This document shows, piece after piece, positions 48,791 to 59,409 of a stretch of DNA of 64,000 nucleotides. Positions within the stretch are counted from its first letter, which is position 1; each line of letters opens with the position of its first letter. A program made the translations under genes and the position numbers. This DNA comes from Apostichopus japonicus (lineage: Eukaryota; Echinodermata; Holothuroidea; Aspidochirotida; Stichopodidae). The DNA is taken from NCBI RefSeq assembly GCF_037975245.1, contig NC_092566.1, positions 2,234,001-2,298,000 on the forward strand. Direction: 5' to 3'. The notes below the pieces were generated by a model that did not search any database, was not told where the DNA came from, and saw nothing but the letters and a program-made list of their open reading frames with translations.

Positions 48791-50217
48791 TTCCCTTCCA
48801 GTGGCGTAGCTACTGGGGGCCGAGGCCCCCCATGAAATCGGCTGGCCCCCACTGGCCCCCCCACTGGGAATGGGGTAAAAAAAAATGTAAAAAAAAAAAC
48901 ACTCATCAGTGCGATTCACTAATATTTTTTGTTCAATAATTTGGGAAATAGAGTTACACAATTTTCTCGTCTGCATCTGGCAGAATAAGAGTAATACAAT
49001 ATCTGTAGTAATCATGAGAATGGTCACACAGCATGGCATGGCGATGCGACGATTGCGACCATACACCATGAACCTTGTTGTGCTGCGCGATATCGATATC
49101 TGCTGAAAATATGTTCAGTGCTTCCACCTAGCGCAACAATCTATCAAAAGATTGGCTCCGTTTGTACTGAGCCGAGGTATCAGGTATTCATATATTGCCT
49201 CGAGTCAAATGAATATATGTCATTGAATATTCCACAAAACAACTTTTTTATGGCCACGAAACTGTCGAAACATGATTTTCCACTACTGGTAGAGATATAA
49301 AATATTGGGAATTCTGAAATTCCTGCAAACATGCGGCTGTGCCTGTTCACTACTCACTACTGTATCGCCTTAAAAAATGATGAGTGGAAATTGTTTCTCC
49401 ATGACCGTATCGTATCGTGGGTATCGAGCGCGTCTGATATATGGTCTGACATTCCGGTATAAGAGTGAATTTCCACTCCATTGGAGTAAATCTTAACTCC
49501 TAATAGAGTTATATTCACTCATATTAGGAGTGAGGGTTAACTCCAATAGAGTTAAATTTCACTCTTAATTTGAAGTGCGCCGAGTGATCACTCCAATGGA
49601 ATGAAATCCACTCATTTGTTTTTAGAGTGTTGCTAGATATATGAAGAAGAAATTTACATACCAATACATGTTATCGGTCATCGATTGGCACAAAACCCCA
49701 GATTCTGATGACAGCTGCCTCAAGAAACCCAATAAATGGCCTAATTAACACCGAGCCACCAATGTGGACCATTACCGAAACATCGATGCGTGTTAGTCTT
49801 CCATCCCCTTCGTCTAATGCTATTTATGTCCACATGTGGGCATATCCTGCAAACCTACCGGTAGCCCACAGGGGTTTGAGTTGGGAGAAAGGCCTTGACA
49901 CCTTGAAACGACAAATGATGCCAACTTCCCTCAAGTTAAAAGTCTGGCTGAGTTGGCAAGGCCAGTCAGCATGAAAGAGAAAAAACTTTTTTTGCATTTC
50001 TGTCACCAAACACATCTTTTTGGTTGCTATTTTGCCTCACAGGTGCCATCTCCTGCGATCTGGGGGGTGCTGAAATCTCAAATTTTCTCTGTACGCTCCG
50101 CGCCAACCAAGGTGGCGCTCCGCTTAGATAGTAACCTTCGCCCCCCCCCCCCCACAAGAAAGAACAGCCCCCATCGCCCCCCACTCAAAAAATCCTAGCT
50201 ACGCAACTGTTCCCTTC
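48791..50217. mobile_element. Non-autonomous hAT-like element, 1.41 kb
   Basis: Element 48799-50209. The left end CAGTGGCGTAGCTA matches the reverse complement of the right end TAGCTACGCAACTG at 13 of 14 positions. The 8-bp target duplication TTCCCTTC lies at 48791-48798 and 50210-50217. It inserted into a CT-rich minisatellite, so the duplication is partly repeat-derived, but the terminal repeats are clear. No transposase recognised. It contains a nested fold-back at about 49460-49620. Confidence 0.8.
49460..49620. mobile_element. Nested palindromic fold-back element
   Basis: The arm AAGAGTGAATTTCCACTCC (from 49460) is roughly the reverse complement of GGAATGAAATCCACTCATT (to 49617). Between them are several short palindromes: ACTCCATTGGAGT (49475-49487), ACTCCTAATAGAGTT, ACTCATATTAGGAGT and GTTAACTCCAATAGAGTTAA. 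Strong hairpin potential, no coding. Confidence 0.65.
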
Positions 50218-50315
50218 TCCCTCCCCATCCTCCTTCCCTTCTCCCTCCCCATCCTCCTTCCCTTCTCCCTCCCCATCATCCTTCCCTTCTCCCTCCCCAT
50301 CCTCCTTCCCTTCCC
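50210..50315. repeat. 24-bp CT-rich minisatellite
   Basis: About four copies of TTCCCTTCTCCCTCCCCATC plus CTCC. The same unit occurs on the left side of the hAT-like element (near 48775-48798), showing that the element landed inside this array. Confidence 0.8.
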
Positions 50316-50574
50316 TAAACTCATCCTGACCCAAGTAGTTACTGCCACATTCTTCCCTTCTACCCATCTAAATATGATGTAGTATTGCTATCCGTTTCCT
50401 TCCCTGCAGCAGAGGATTGAGTTGGCTCTGGGTTATTATAAGGACTTCACCGCTTACCGGATTCCCTCCAACTCTGGTGTGCGTCACTATGTCGCATTTT
50501 CCGGTAGGATTGAAGGTATTGAGTGCACTTATATTGCATAGGATTCGATGGCTAATTGAAAGAGGAATGAGATT

Positions 50575-51360
50575 CTTATTGGCAGGGGCGTAGCGAAGGG
50601 GTTTTTGTTGGGGGGGTGTGGAGAATTTGATTTGCCGACGGATCTGGAAGTGGTGACTGAAATGGGGGAGGGGTCTAAGGGGAGGGGGTGTCCCCCTCCC
50701 CTTTGGCAATTTTTTAGTTTTGAAACGTCCTTAGATGCAATCTGGTGCATATTTTAAGTCAAATTTGATTTGCCGACGGATCTGGAAGTGGTGACTGAAA
50801 TGGGGGAGGGGTCTAAGAGGAAGGGGGTGTCCCCCTCCCCTTTGGCAATTTTTTAGTTTTGAAACGTCCTTAGATGCAATCTGGTGCATATTTTAAGTCA
50901 AATTTGATTTGCCGACGGATCTGGAAGTGGTGACTGAAATGGGGGAGGGGTCTAAGGGGAGGGGGTGTCCCCCTCCCCTTTGGAAAATTTTTAGTTTTGA
51001 AACGTCCTTAGATGCAATCTGGTGTATATTTTAAGTCAAATTTGATTTGCCGACGGATCTGGAAGTGGTGACTGAAATGGGGGAGGGGTCTAAGGGTAGG
51101 GGGTATACCCCTCCCCTTTGGAAAAATTAGTTTGAACGTCCTTAGATGCAATCTGGTGCATATTTTAAGTCAAATTTGGCACGGAAGAAGCTCCCGTTCT
51201 CCTTTTTCTATTCAGCTTTCCTTCTTTCTTCCCCTTCCGCTCTCTTCACCTTTCTCCTTTTGCCGACAGACCCAAAATTTGCCGACAGCGACCAAATTAT
51301 TGGGGGGGTGTGACACCCCCCACACCCCCCCCCCCCGCTCGCTACGCCCCTGCTTATTGA
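50575..51360. mobile_element. Non-autonomous hAT-like element, 770 bp, with internal tandem repeat
   Basis: Element 50583-51352, with perfect 14-bp ends CAGGGGCGTAGCGA and TCGCTACGCCCCTG. Flanks CTTATTGG and CTTATTGA form an 8-bp target duplication with one change. Most of the interior is about 3.8 copies of a 138-139-bp repeat. No transposase. Confidence 0.85.
50625..51178. repeat. 138-139-bp tandem repeat inside the hAT-like element
   Basis: TGCCGACGGATCTGGAAGTG recurs at 50633, 50771, 50910 and 51049. Each unit contains a GGAGGGGGTGTCCCCCTCCC hairpin (one unit degenerate, GGTATACCCC). The last unit is partial. Confidence 0.95.
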
Positions 51361-52036
51361 TTCCTGTTTCCAAATCATTCCCATTTAGGAAAGTAAAAAT
51401 AAATCAGGCTTCAAACCAGTCTTTGAATTCCTCATTTTCCATTGTGAAAGACCATCCCTGAATAAAGTGTAACATGTATATCACAGTCATCAAAAAAGAC
51501 TTTTGAGAAAGGGACCTAGTGACATAATTGGCCCATGGACCCGAATTGAACCCCTCCCCTGGTGGACAAGTTTAATTGGATGTGATCATCTATAACCTTC
51601 CTAGCATTCTTGAGTTTGTATATGTCCGTTCATATTCAAACGATATACTGGTAGATTGTGTGTTGTGATGTTTTCTGTTATAACCCCTCGGCGGTCGTGT
51701 AAGTGGTTACATACAATAATAGCAATATTTTAGTTTTACATTTTCTGACTTTTTTCATGGCCATCGTCTTCTGCCTCTCTTACATTATTTTAAAGGCGGG
51801 AGGGGTGTTTTTGGTGATCCTTTGGCCCGCTCGTCATGCATACGTCCATGTTCAACAACTGTGTGTTGTCTACATACAATACAACGTATATGTGTCTTAT
51901 ACCTCGAATGGAGTTGAGCATTTTGACTCATCTGACGTCATAATAAATATGTTAATTAGGAGACTAACCAACTGTAAACAATAGTAACTATATATATAAC
52001 TATAAATACATATATAAGTACATATTATATATATAC

Positions 52037-52091
<55 letters not shown>

Positions 52092-54110
52092 AAGTCATTC
52101 ATTTCAAATAGTTAAAAATAATAATTTCAAACTGCATTTTCAATATTTTCACTTATGGCCTCATATCAATACGTGTTATCATTTATTTGTAAAAAAAATA
52201 CTTCTTTAAAAAAAAGATCATCTTCTTGTCTTTCTTGTTTCTTTAATGAAGCTGTCCACTCAAATTGAACACGATCATAAAATCTTCCAAGTCATTAGAA
52301 GTTTATGTTTTTTCCCCAGCCTGTTAATAATTTGATCTGTATTTTTTTTTTTCCTGCACTTAACGAGTTAATCTAAAATAATAAAATAAACTGAGCATCA
52401 ACATCGCCGTTATATAACGTTTCAAGGTTTAATGGTTTGTCTCTGAAATCTTTTTAAAATGTCGGACTCTAAATGGACTGATAAATTCACCACTGGTTTT
52501 TAAATTCTACTAAAAATCCTCGTATTTAATAACCTTCAGTTCTAATTACTATGCCTTAGTAATACTAATTTAAAACACAGGGGTAAAGTCCATATACGTT
52601 ATATTGTTGTTATACCAAAACAGATCATTTACATTAGCACTAATGGTTAAGACATGGTTAGTTTTTCTTTGTTGTTTTTCAAATTTTTTTTGTGGGGTTC
52701 TCTTAGCCCGAGCTCTTGATCGTATCAAATAAGAAACGCGTGCACGTTTATTTCTCTTGTACAAATCATCTCCACGGTTTTCACTTACATTTGGTCCAGT
52801 TCACAAAAGTTACGAAATCATTAGTGATTAATTTCATTAAAATCATTCAAACCTCATTAAGTGATTGATTTGATTAAAAGAAAAAGTTGTCGCGAAGACA
52901 CATACATATTAGTACTAATTACAAAGTGAATGTTGCCTCTTCGTGTTACCCAATCATTACAAGCAATGAACACCATGGTTACGTAACATGATTACATGTA
53001 ATCAAAATTAAGAAGAATATATAAAAGATCCATTCATTCCTGGCACCTGTTTCAAAGAAATAAAAAAAAACTGTTTTTTTTTTCTTTTTTAGCAATTCGG
53101 AATATATCATTAAGAAATTATTGTGTTTAAGTCTTTTTAAGCACTATTGTCATACGATCATACAAAAACTCCAATTGTTCTACTTCTAATTGACTACTTC
53201 ATTCTTTTGCCGGTCGGTAACAATCCATCCTAGCGACCCTGCAGGGTCCCAAACTATTTAATACACGTTTCATTAAATTGCAAATTCGCTCTTTGAGAGT
53301 GTCCAAGAAAATTAATGGTTTGAGGAGTGAATTCTTGTGCTTCCTGAGGATAAAACTCGTTAAATTCCGTTCCAACTATAGAGAGTGAAAATATCTTCTA
53401 GTCATAAAGCCACTTTTTGCTTAAACCCAATCTCCGACCACAGTAATATTCATTTTTCAACAAAGTGAAAAAGCACCTCCTATAGTCTCCGAAAGCTTTC
53501 GCAAACCTATACTGAACTTACAAACAAAGACGAAACCTCATCGAATCACAGGTTGCTTCTCATAATGACTGACAGAATTAGCCGAAGTTCTGAATTATAG
53601 TGTAATTTATAGCTTGATCTAGGGAGTTGCCATTTACCTCACTACGTATTATATTATATTGACCATATGTTTTGCCAAGCATTACAATTAACCGTTCATT
53701 CAGGCATGTGTAATTCAGTCACATTCCTGGTACATTATGTATAGCTTAGTTATAGTGACGATTCAACAAGGATCCATCAGTAAATACACTCTATAGCTGA
53801 GAAGTATTATACTGTCATTTGACAAGGAGCACACTTATCTTCGAAGATTATTCCATTTTTCTTCCAAATTTTCAGCGACTCTCCCAAAATTTCTGAGAAC
53901 CCTAAGAACGGTCGCGATCCCGCGAACTTTGAATACCGTGCAACATACATCACCTTCCATTTACAACTTGCAAAGTTGCATTGAAGTCATTTTCTACTCT
54001 TTAAACCCAAATGAGAAAGTTATTTAAATCTTTCGGGAATAAACCAGCACTAGGCCTACTGATTTTAAGACTTCTAACGACTTCTTTTTTGTATTAAAGT
54101 TGGAGTGTCA
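51361..54110. other. Non-coding stretch downstream of the GPCR
   Basis: Very AT-rich, with a (TA)n microsatellite at 52040-52088 and A/T homopolymers. No gene seen. The part nearest 54110 should hold the GPCR 3' UTR. Confidence 0.5.
52040..52088. repeat. (TA)n microsatellite
   Basis: About 24 uninterrupted TA dinucleotides, with shorter TA runs on the left from 51990. Confidence 0.95.
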
Positions 54111-55445
54111 CTAACTCTTTGGGGAGTTTTTCTTGATGTAGTGTCTCTTGAAAATTCGTGGGAAAAGACACGTCTTTCTGTACCTTCCTTGAAAGACTTT
54201 GTACATTAACGGGTTGATTAGGGAATTCAATGACAATATGAGTGCCGCGGCATTATAAAGCTGACCTGAAACTGACGCACCACACATTTGCAGACATGAA
54301 ACCACTTCATACGGTGTCCAACATATAATAAAGACGGAAACATAGGCTGTCAACTTAATCGCTATTCTGCGAAGCTTGGCCATCTCTTCGTAACGTTGTT
54401 TCGACGAATAACGAGAACTGGATAACGATTCACATATTCCTTTCTCATCGGTACTTCCGTCACCTTGGATACGACGGTCAGTTTGTGTAGTATTGTAGGC
54501 TTCGTTGGTTATAACATTTCCAGATTCGCAGTTAATAGTTTGGAGTTCTGTGTCTGCCATAAATGATTTGTTCCTGAATGTTACAACTACTCTACTTTCA
54601 TCAGCTTTACTCTCCGGATTTTGCAACTGAAATTCGGACATGCCTGGAGACGTGTATGTACTGAATACATCATTTTGATAGATGCTCTGTGTTGTTCGGT
54701 GTGACCCAGTAAGCTCAGAGTGTTTCTTGTGAGACATAAATTGCATCCTCTTAAATAATTTCCATGAAAAAGCAACATTAACAACCAGTAAAGTTAAGGA
54801 AGGAAAACAGAAATTGACGGACGTGAAGATGAAAAAGGAGACAGGATTAAAAGTAACGCTGTAGGCTGCACAATCTAGGAAATTCTCTTCGTTTGATCCC
54901 GGTTCTGACTGAGGAATAAGTAACGAAAAATCCACGACTTTGTAAAAAACACAGTAAACGAAGCAAAGACCGAATGACACTAGGTTAATTTTATGTACTC
55001 TGCGCACTGTTTGTGTACGATGATATTTTAGAGGATCGACCACAAGGCGATATCTATCGTAACTAAGTAACACTACTACCAATGCAGATAACAAAATGGG
55101 ATAAAACTTAAAAATGAACCACATATGACATATTGAAGCTGGTATCTCAGGAAAGTCCAATATTCCCCAAACGAATGTTGCAAGCAATATGAGGTAACCA
55201 ACCATGAGATCAGAGATTGCCAGATAGAATAAATAAACATTTACTATGACTTGTCGGACACGCTTCCTCCGAAGGAAAATGTAAATGACATTTGTATTAG
55301 CAGCAATGACTAGAATTCCCAGTAAGCCAAATATATACAAGGAAATAGTGTTTGGTAGGTCTAGCTTAGTCTCCACTGAAGAATGAAAGATAAAACTATA
55401 CGCCAGAGTGTTACTTTCGTTGAAATCCATAATTAAGAGATACAT
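54111..55445 (-). CDS. Rhodopsin-family (class A) GPCR, amine-receptor-like, intronless
   Basis: 444 aa in one exon. Seven membrane segments: TM1 about 34-58, TM2 with LAISDLM (D79), TM3 with C106 and the DRY motif at 130-132 (SYDRYRLVVDPL), C192 in loop 2 pairing with C106, TM5 about 203-228 (P215), a long third intracellular loop (about 229-358), TM6 with FIICWTPY (371-379), and TM7 with NSLINPLMY (407-415, NPxxY variant). The architecture (long ICL3, short tail, CWTPY, NPLMY) is that of histamine/muscarinic-type receptors. However, position 3.32, the amine-binding Asp, is Lys (K113), so the ligand is unlikely to be a classical amine. Met6 (ATTATGG, better context; start 55430) may be the true start; N9 is then an N-glycosylation site (NES). 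Orphan. Confidence 0.93.
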   Translation of the reverse strand: MYLLIMDFNESNTLAYSFIFHSSVETKLDLPNTISLYIFGLLGILVIAANTNVIYIFLRRKRVRQVIVNVYLFYLAISDLMVGYLILLATFVWGILDFPEIPASICHMWFIFKFYPILLSALVVVLLSYDRYRLVVDPLKYHRTQTVRRVHKINLVSFGLCFVYCVFYKVVDFSLLIPQSEPGSNEENFLDCAAYSVTFNPVSFFIFTSVNFCFPSLTLLVVNVAFSWKLFKRMQFMSHKKHSELTGSHRTTQSIYQNDVFSTYTSPGMSEFQLQNPESKADESRVVVTFRNKSFMADTELQTINCESGNVITNEAYNTTQTDRRIQGDGSTDEKGICESLSSSRYSSKQRYEEMAKLRRIAIKLTAYVSVFIICWTPYEVVSCLQMCGASVSGQLYNAAALILSLNSLINPLMYKVFQGRYRKTCLFPRIFKRHYIKKNSPKS

Positions 55446-56430
55446 TCATGTTGCTATCCAATGAATAAATGGTATCACTTTCAAATGAGACACATACACT
55501 ACTTGTTGCAAGTAGCTAAGAAGGTACAGTTGAGATAATCAACATTAGGCAATATTGGATGCATGTAAAGTCACTATCATGTTCTCTGTTTTCCCTTTGC
55601 TTGTAACGTATGTATGTGTGTATGTATGTATGTATATGTGATCTTCCCGCAAGCAGGAACTCGCGAATCCGAAACGTATAAATCCTTTGCTATCGTGTTT
55701 TACTGAAACACACAATGGTGTAGCGTCTCTTCGGCTCTAAATTCATCATAATAAGACTATTCGCAAAGAAGCAAAGACTGGACAGCGTGAATTGATTCCT
55801 ATTCGCAATTTCACGTTATCAACTGATTCCATAGATTCTTCGTAATGAAAAAAAAACAAGCTTGCGTGCTTTCAGTAGGCCTAAGTGCAACAAAGAAATA
55901 TACTCTTAAAGTTTAGGATAATTTTAAAACTTGTTAACCGAAATAATGTACATCGATGTATGACAAGGTTAATAAAAAATTCGCATTTATCATTTAACTA
56001 TTTCAGATGAGAAACCAGACAATTTCGGTTTGATATTTACGCATTTCATCTAAGCAGACAATTAATAAATCAACAGATTCCATTACCACTTATTACCCGC
56101 AGGGTGGAACTTCAAGTCCCTTTCAAAGATACTTTCGATAAGTGTTTCCGGTTTGTCCTAGCAATAAACGGTTTTATCAGCAGTTATTATAACGATTTGT
56201 TCAGTAGAGTTTAATTGACAAAACAAGACGGAGAAACAATCCCAATAAAGAAAGACGTGAAAAAAATTAAACTACTTGCAATTCCTAACATTACGGAAGC
56301 TTAAAAGTGCCATCAACATTAGAAAACTTGCCCCAATAAGTCAACATTTTTTCAGTAAATTGTGTAGATAACAAGATAATATCTTATTAAAAATCAGAAA
56401 AATGTAGGATTGCTCAGTTGCTTTAACTAA
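55446..56430. other. Upstream of the GPCR, no gene seen
   Basis: AT-rich, with a short GTATGTATGT run near 55610-55635. No exon or promoter element could be assigned. Confidence 0.5.
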
Positions 56431-56766
56431 GCAATTAAACAATTTTCTGCAAAATGTTTAATTGACAACTTATCATATGTCGTCAATTCAACAATTTTCG
56501 GCAAAAAGTTCAATTATTCACTTCATTCCATCTGAGCAACTGACAATTTTCTGCAAAATGTGTAATTGACAACTTATCGTATCTCGTCAATTCAACATTT
56601 TTCTGAATAGTGTCAATTGTTCACTTCATTCCAAATGAGCAATTGAACATTTTTCTGCAAAATGTTTAATTGACAACTTATCGTATCTCGTCAATTTAAT
56701 TTTTTTTTTCTGAACATTTTTCAATTGTTCACTTCATTCCAACTGAGCAATTGAACAATTTTCTGC
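56431..56766. repeat. About 105-bp minisatellite, 3.2 copies
   Basis: Units start GCAATT(A/G)AACAATTTTCTGC at 56431, 56536, 56639 and 56747 (spacings 105, 103, 108). Each has AATTGACAACTTATCGTATC and TTCACTTCATTCCA. Confidence 0.88.
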
Positions 56767-56859
56767 ATTGGGTACGAGTCGTAATATATTCTTTAAATAA
56801 TCATATAATTCTTTATATAATTATATTCATTATTAATTATATTCTAATTATACTATATT

Positions 56860-57535
56860 TCTTGTCTATCTAGTATCTAGATCTAGATCTATCTAGATCT
56901 ATCTAGACCTATCTAGATATATCTATCGCACTCTATATCGCACTCTATCTCGCCCTATATCGCACTCTATCGCACTATATATATCGCACTATCGCAATAT
57001 CGAAATATTGCAATATCGCACTATCTCACATCTCTATATATCGCACTATCGCATTATATAAAGGGACTCTATCGCACTATATCGCACTCTATATCGCACT
57101 CTATATCGCACACTATCTAGATCTATCTATGTATATCTATCGAGATCTATCTGATTTCTTCTGCAGATAGATCTAGTATCTAGATCTAGTATCTAGATCT
57201 AGTATCTAGATCTAGTATCTAGATAGATAGATCTAGTATAGTAGCTAGTATAGTATCTATAATGTAGTATCTAATATCTAGTATATATTATCTAGTATAG
57301 TATCTAGTATAGTATTTTGTATCTAGATCTAGTATCTATAATCTAATATGTATCTAGTATCTAGTATAGTATCTAGTATATGGTATCTAGTATAGTATTT
57401 TGTATCTAGTATCTAGATCTAGTATCTAGTATCTATAATCTAATATGTATCTAGTATCTAGTATAGTATCTAGTATCTAGATCTAGTATCTAGTTTGTAG
57501 TATCTAGTTTATAGTATCTAGTATATCTAGTATAT
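56860..57535. repeat. CTAG- and TATCGCACTC-type simple-sequence array
   Basis: Two intermixed short motifs: ATCTAGATCTAGTATCTAG (many BglII/XbaI-like palindromes) and CTATATCGCACTCTATATCG. They cover nearly 680 bp with irregular spacing. No coding potential. Confidence 0.92.
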
Positions 57536-57539
57536 ATAA

Positions 57540-58180
57540 TTATGTGTATAATATTATTATAATAATTATATTATTATATTACAGTGCCTGTAACTTCTTC
57601 ATTGATAAATACTTCAATAATTATATAGAGAGATAGGATCAGTTAATTAACTTTTTAAGTGTACGCATAACATAATAACGCTTATCATAAACAGCCTCGT
57701 ATACTGAAGTTCTTAGAACGAAAGTAAATACTGCCACCAAATTTGATCTCTTAGCCTTTACAATAGTGAATTAACTGTTTCATTCCAAGATAATTAACAT
57801 CTTTCTCTACCTTTACCTCTCTCTATCTCATTTTCCCCTCTCTAGTGTACCTGAACCTAAGGTACGTTGTCCCCATTTCTGCACATTGACACAGGATCAA
57901 GACACTTGTGAGTTTAACTTGCAGCAACATCGCCCAGGAGCGTGTCATGTCCTCGACTGGTAGTATTCGGACGTCGAAGACTTGTTTGGTGCTGGTAGTT
58001 GTTGTTACACCCCGGCTCTATAAATACCTATCTCTACAAACGTACAAAGAAAGTTCCGTATGTTAAAAGTGATAAGATCTTCAAAACTAAAATAACGACT
58101 TCCTGAATTATATAAAATTTTATATAAATACATATTACATAAAACAATTAGATAAATTGAAATTGTAGTGAGTTGGAAAA
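57540..58180. other. Non-coding stretch, nothing recognised
   Basis: AT-rich sequence between the simple array and the tRNA-like cluster. No gene or element seen. Confidence 0.5.
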
Positions 58181-58184
58181 TCCA

Positions 58185-58290
58185 GAACAGTGAAAAAAAC
58201 TTCCAGTCTCGTGTTTCGAACCCGGGCCTCCCGCTTTATATGCGGACACCCTAATCACTTGGCTATGGACGCTGATTGTATGTCCTGAGG
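58185..58290 (-). repeat. tRNA-derived repeat, inverted copy A
   Basis: On the minus strand it reads GCGTCCATAGCCAAGTGATT then GCGGGAGGCCCGGGTTCGAA. Box A and box B (GGTTCGA) are present, but the T-stem is broken (ACACGAG instead of TCCCGG). Flanks (GGACATACAATCA on one side, GGAAGTTTTTTTCACTGTTC on the other) match copy 59113-59225, so the repeat is larger than the tRNA-like part. Probably a SINE or tRNA pseudogene. Confidence 0.65.
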
Positions 58291-58884
58291 TTCGAAACCG
58301 GTAAGTAAGATCGTTATTCCACTGTAGGCGTTATATATGATCACGTGACATTTCTCTATCGATATTTCTACACGAAATATATATTGTCCGTTCAAATCTA
58401 GCTATTTGTTTAAGTAACCAATCTATTTGGTCACAAATTGCAAACGATTCGGTTAAAGGTTAAATCGTCCGATAACGTCTCAGGGATTAAAGGTTAAGAA
58501 AGATGTGGCACGGTGAAAGGGAACCTGGTTCGTGAATATCATTCAAAATTATCATTATCATTTGCACCTGTTTTTCAATAGTTCTATGTTCCAATCGTTT
58601 CATAGCAAATGATAAATTCCAGGCTTGGAAATTTAGGCTATTCATTGGCTACATGCCAGTGGCTTTCGCACTTTGCCAGTAGAAAACAAGCACGGGAATT
58701 GTCCATCCAGCGTAGACCATTGCTACTTCTTATTCATATAAGGGAAATGTCAGTGGAAGTTTGATTTTAGCAAGCAGACTTTTTCATACACTTGCGAAAT
58801 TTTACCAAGTGGCTAAAATGGTGAGTGCCACATCCGGGCGTCTTGGGGTGCCAAATACATACAAAACAAATGCTCACCCAAGCC

Positions 58885-58945
58885 CTGCAAACCACGGTTG
58901 AGCTTGGGTACAGAGCACTAACCGCTGCGCCACGGCAGCTGTTGA
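58885..58945 (-). repeat. tRNA-derived repeat, truncated copy
   Basis: Minus strand GCCGTGGCGCAGCGGTTAGT followed by GCTCTGTACC: box A of a tRNA-like sequence. The same sequence with a box B is at 59028-59110. No T-arm here. Confidence 0.5.
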
Positions 58946-59027
58946 GAAATAATGCTCGTTTTTAATATTTAAAGTTCCTAATGGAAGCAAGAGACCGCAT
59001 GAGAGCGGCAAAAGCAAACTGCCTTCA

Positions 59028-59110
59028 CTGGGATTCGAACCCAGGAGCCAAAAAAAAGTCTTGCTCTTCAGGTACAGAGCACTAACCGCTGCGCCACGAT
59101 AGCTGTTGAG
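59028..59110 (-). repeat. tRNA-derived repeat with boxes A and B
   Basis: Minus strand: ATCGTGGCGCAGCGGTTAGT (box A region) and CCTGGGTTCGAATCCCAG (perfect T-arm, box B). The anticodon region is expanded with a T run, so it cannot form a normal tRNA. Confidence 0.55.
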
Positions 59111-59133
59111 AAATACTGGACATACAATCAGCG

Positions 59134-59206
59134 TCCATAGCCTAGTGGTTAGGGTGTCCGCATATAAAGCGGGAGGCCCGGGTTCGAATCCCGGTAGAGG
59201 CTGGAA
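59134..59206 (+). repeat. tRNA-like sequence / tRNA-derived repeat, copy B
   Basis: Almost a full cloverleaf. T-arm CCGGGTTCGAATCCCGG is perfect. Anticodon stem TCCGC/GCGGG with loop ATATAAA gives anticodon ATA. The D-stem is GCCT/GGGT with wobbles. The acceptor GCGTCCA/TAGAGGC has two mismatches. ATA is not the usual eukaryotic Tyr anticodon (GTA) and there is no intron, so a SINE head or pseudogene is more likely than a working tRNA gene. It is an inverted partner of 58185-58290. Confidence 0.55.
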
Positions 59207-59335
59207 GTTTTTTTTCACTGTTCTTGATTTTCGCAAGCTGACCGAAGTCAGTCTCTTAGATTCATATTTAACGTCAATGATTATGAATTGTCAATTGACA
59301 ACAACTCTGTAACTGGACGATATACATTAATCTTG

Positions 59336-59405
59336 GAGTGACTCGAACTCGGGACCTTATGATTGAAAGGTACCGGCGTTAACCACTGAGCTAACACTCC
59401 TGCTA
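59336..59405 (-). repeat. tRNA-derived sequence, deleted T-arm
   Basis: Minus strand GGAGTGTTAGCTCAGTGGTT ... GAGTTCGAGTCACTCC. The first and last six bases (GGAGTG/CACTCC) pair, and boxes A and B are present, but the 3' half of the T-stem is missing, so this is a pseudogene or SINE fragment. Confidence 0.55.
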
Positions 59406-59409
59406 ACAC

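Noticed and set aside
48546-48906. Open frames on both strands rich in Ser/Pro/Phe or Gly/Glu/Lys
   Set aside because: CT-rich low-complexity sequence beside the hAT-like element.
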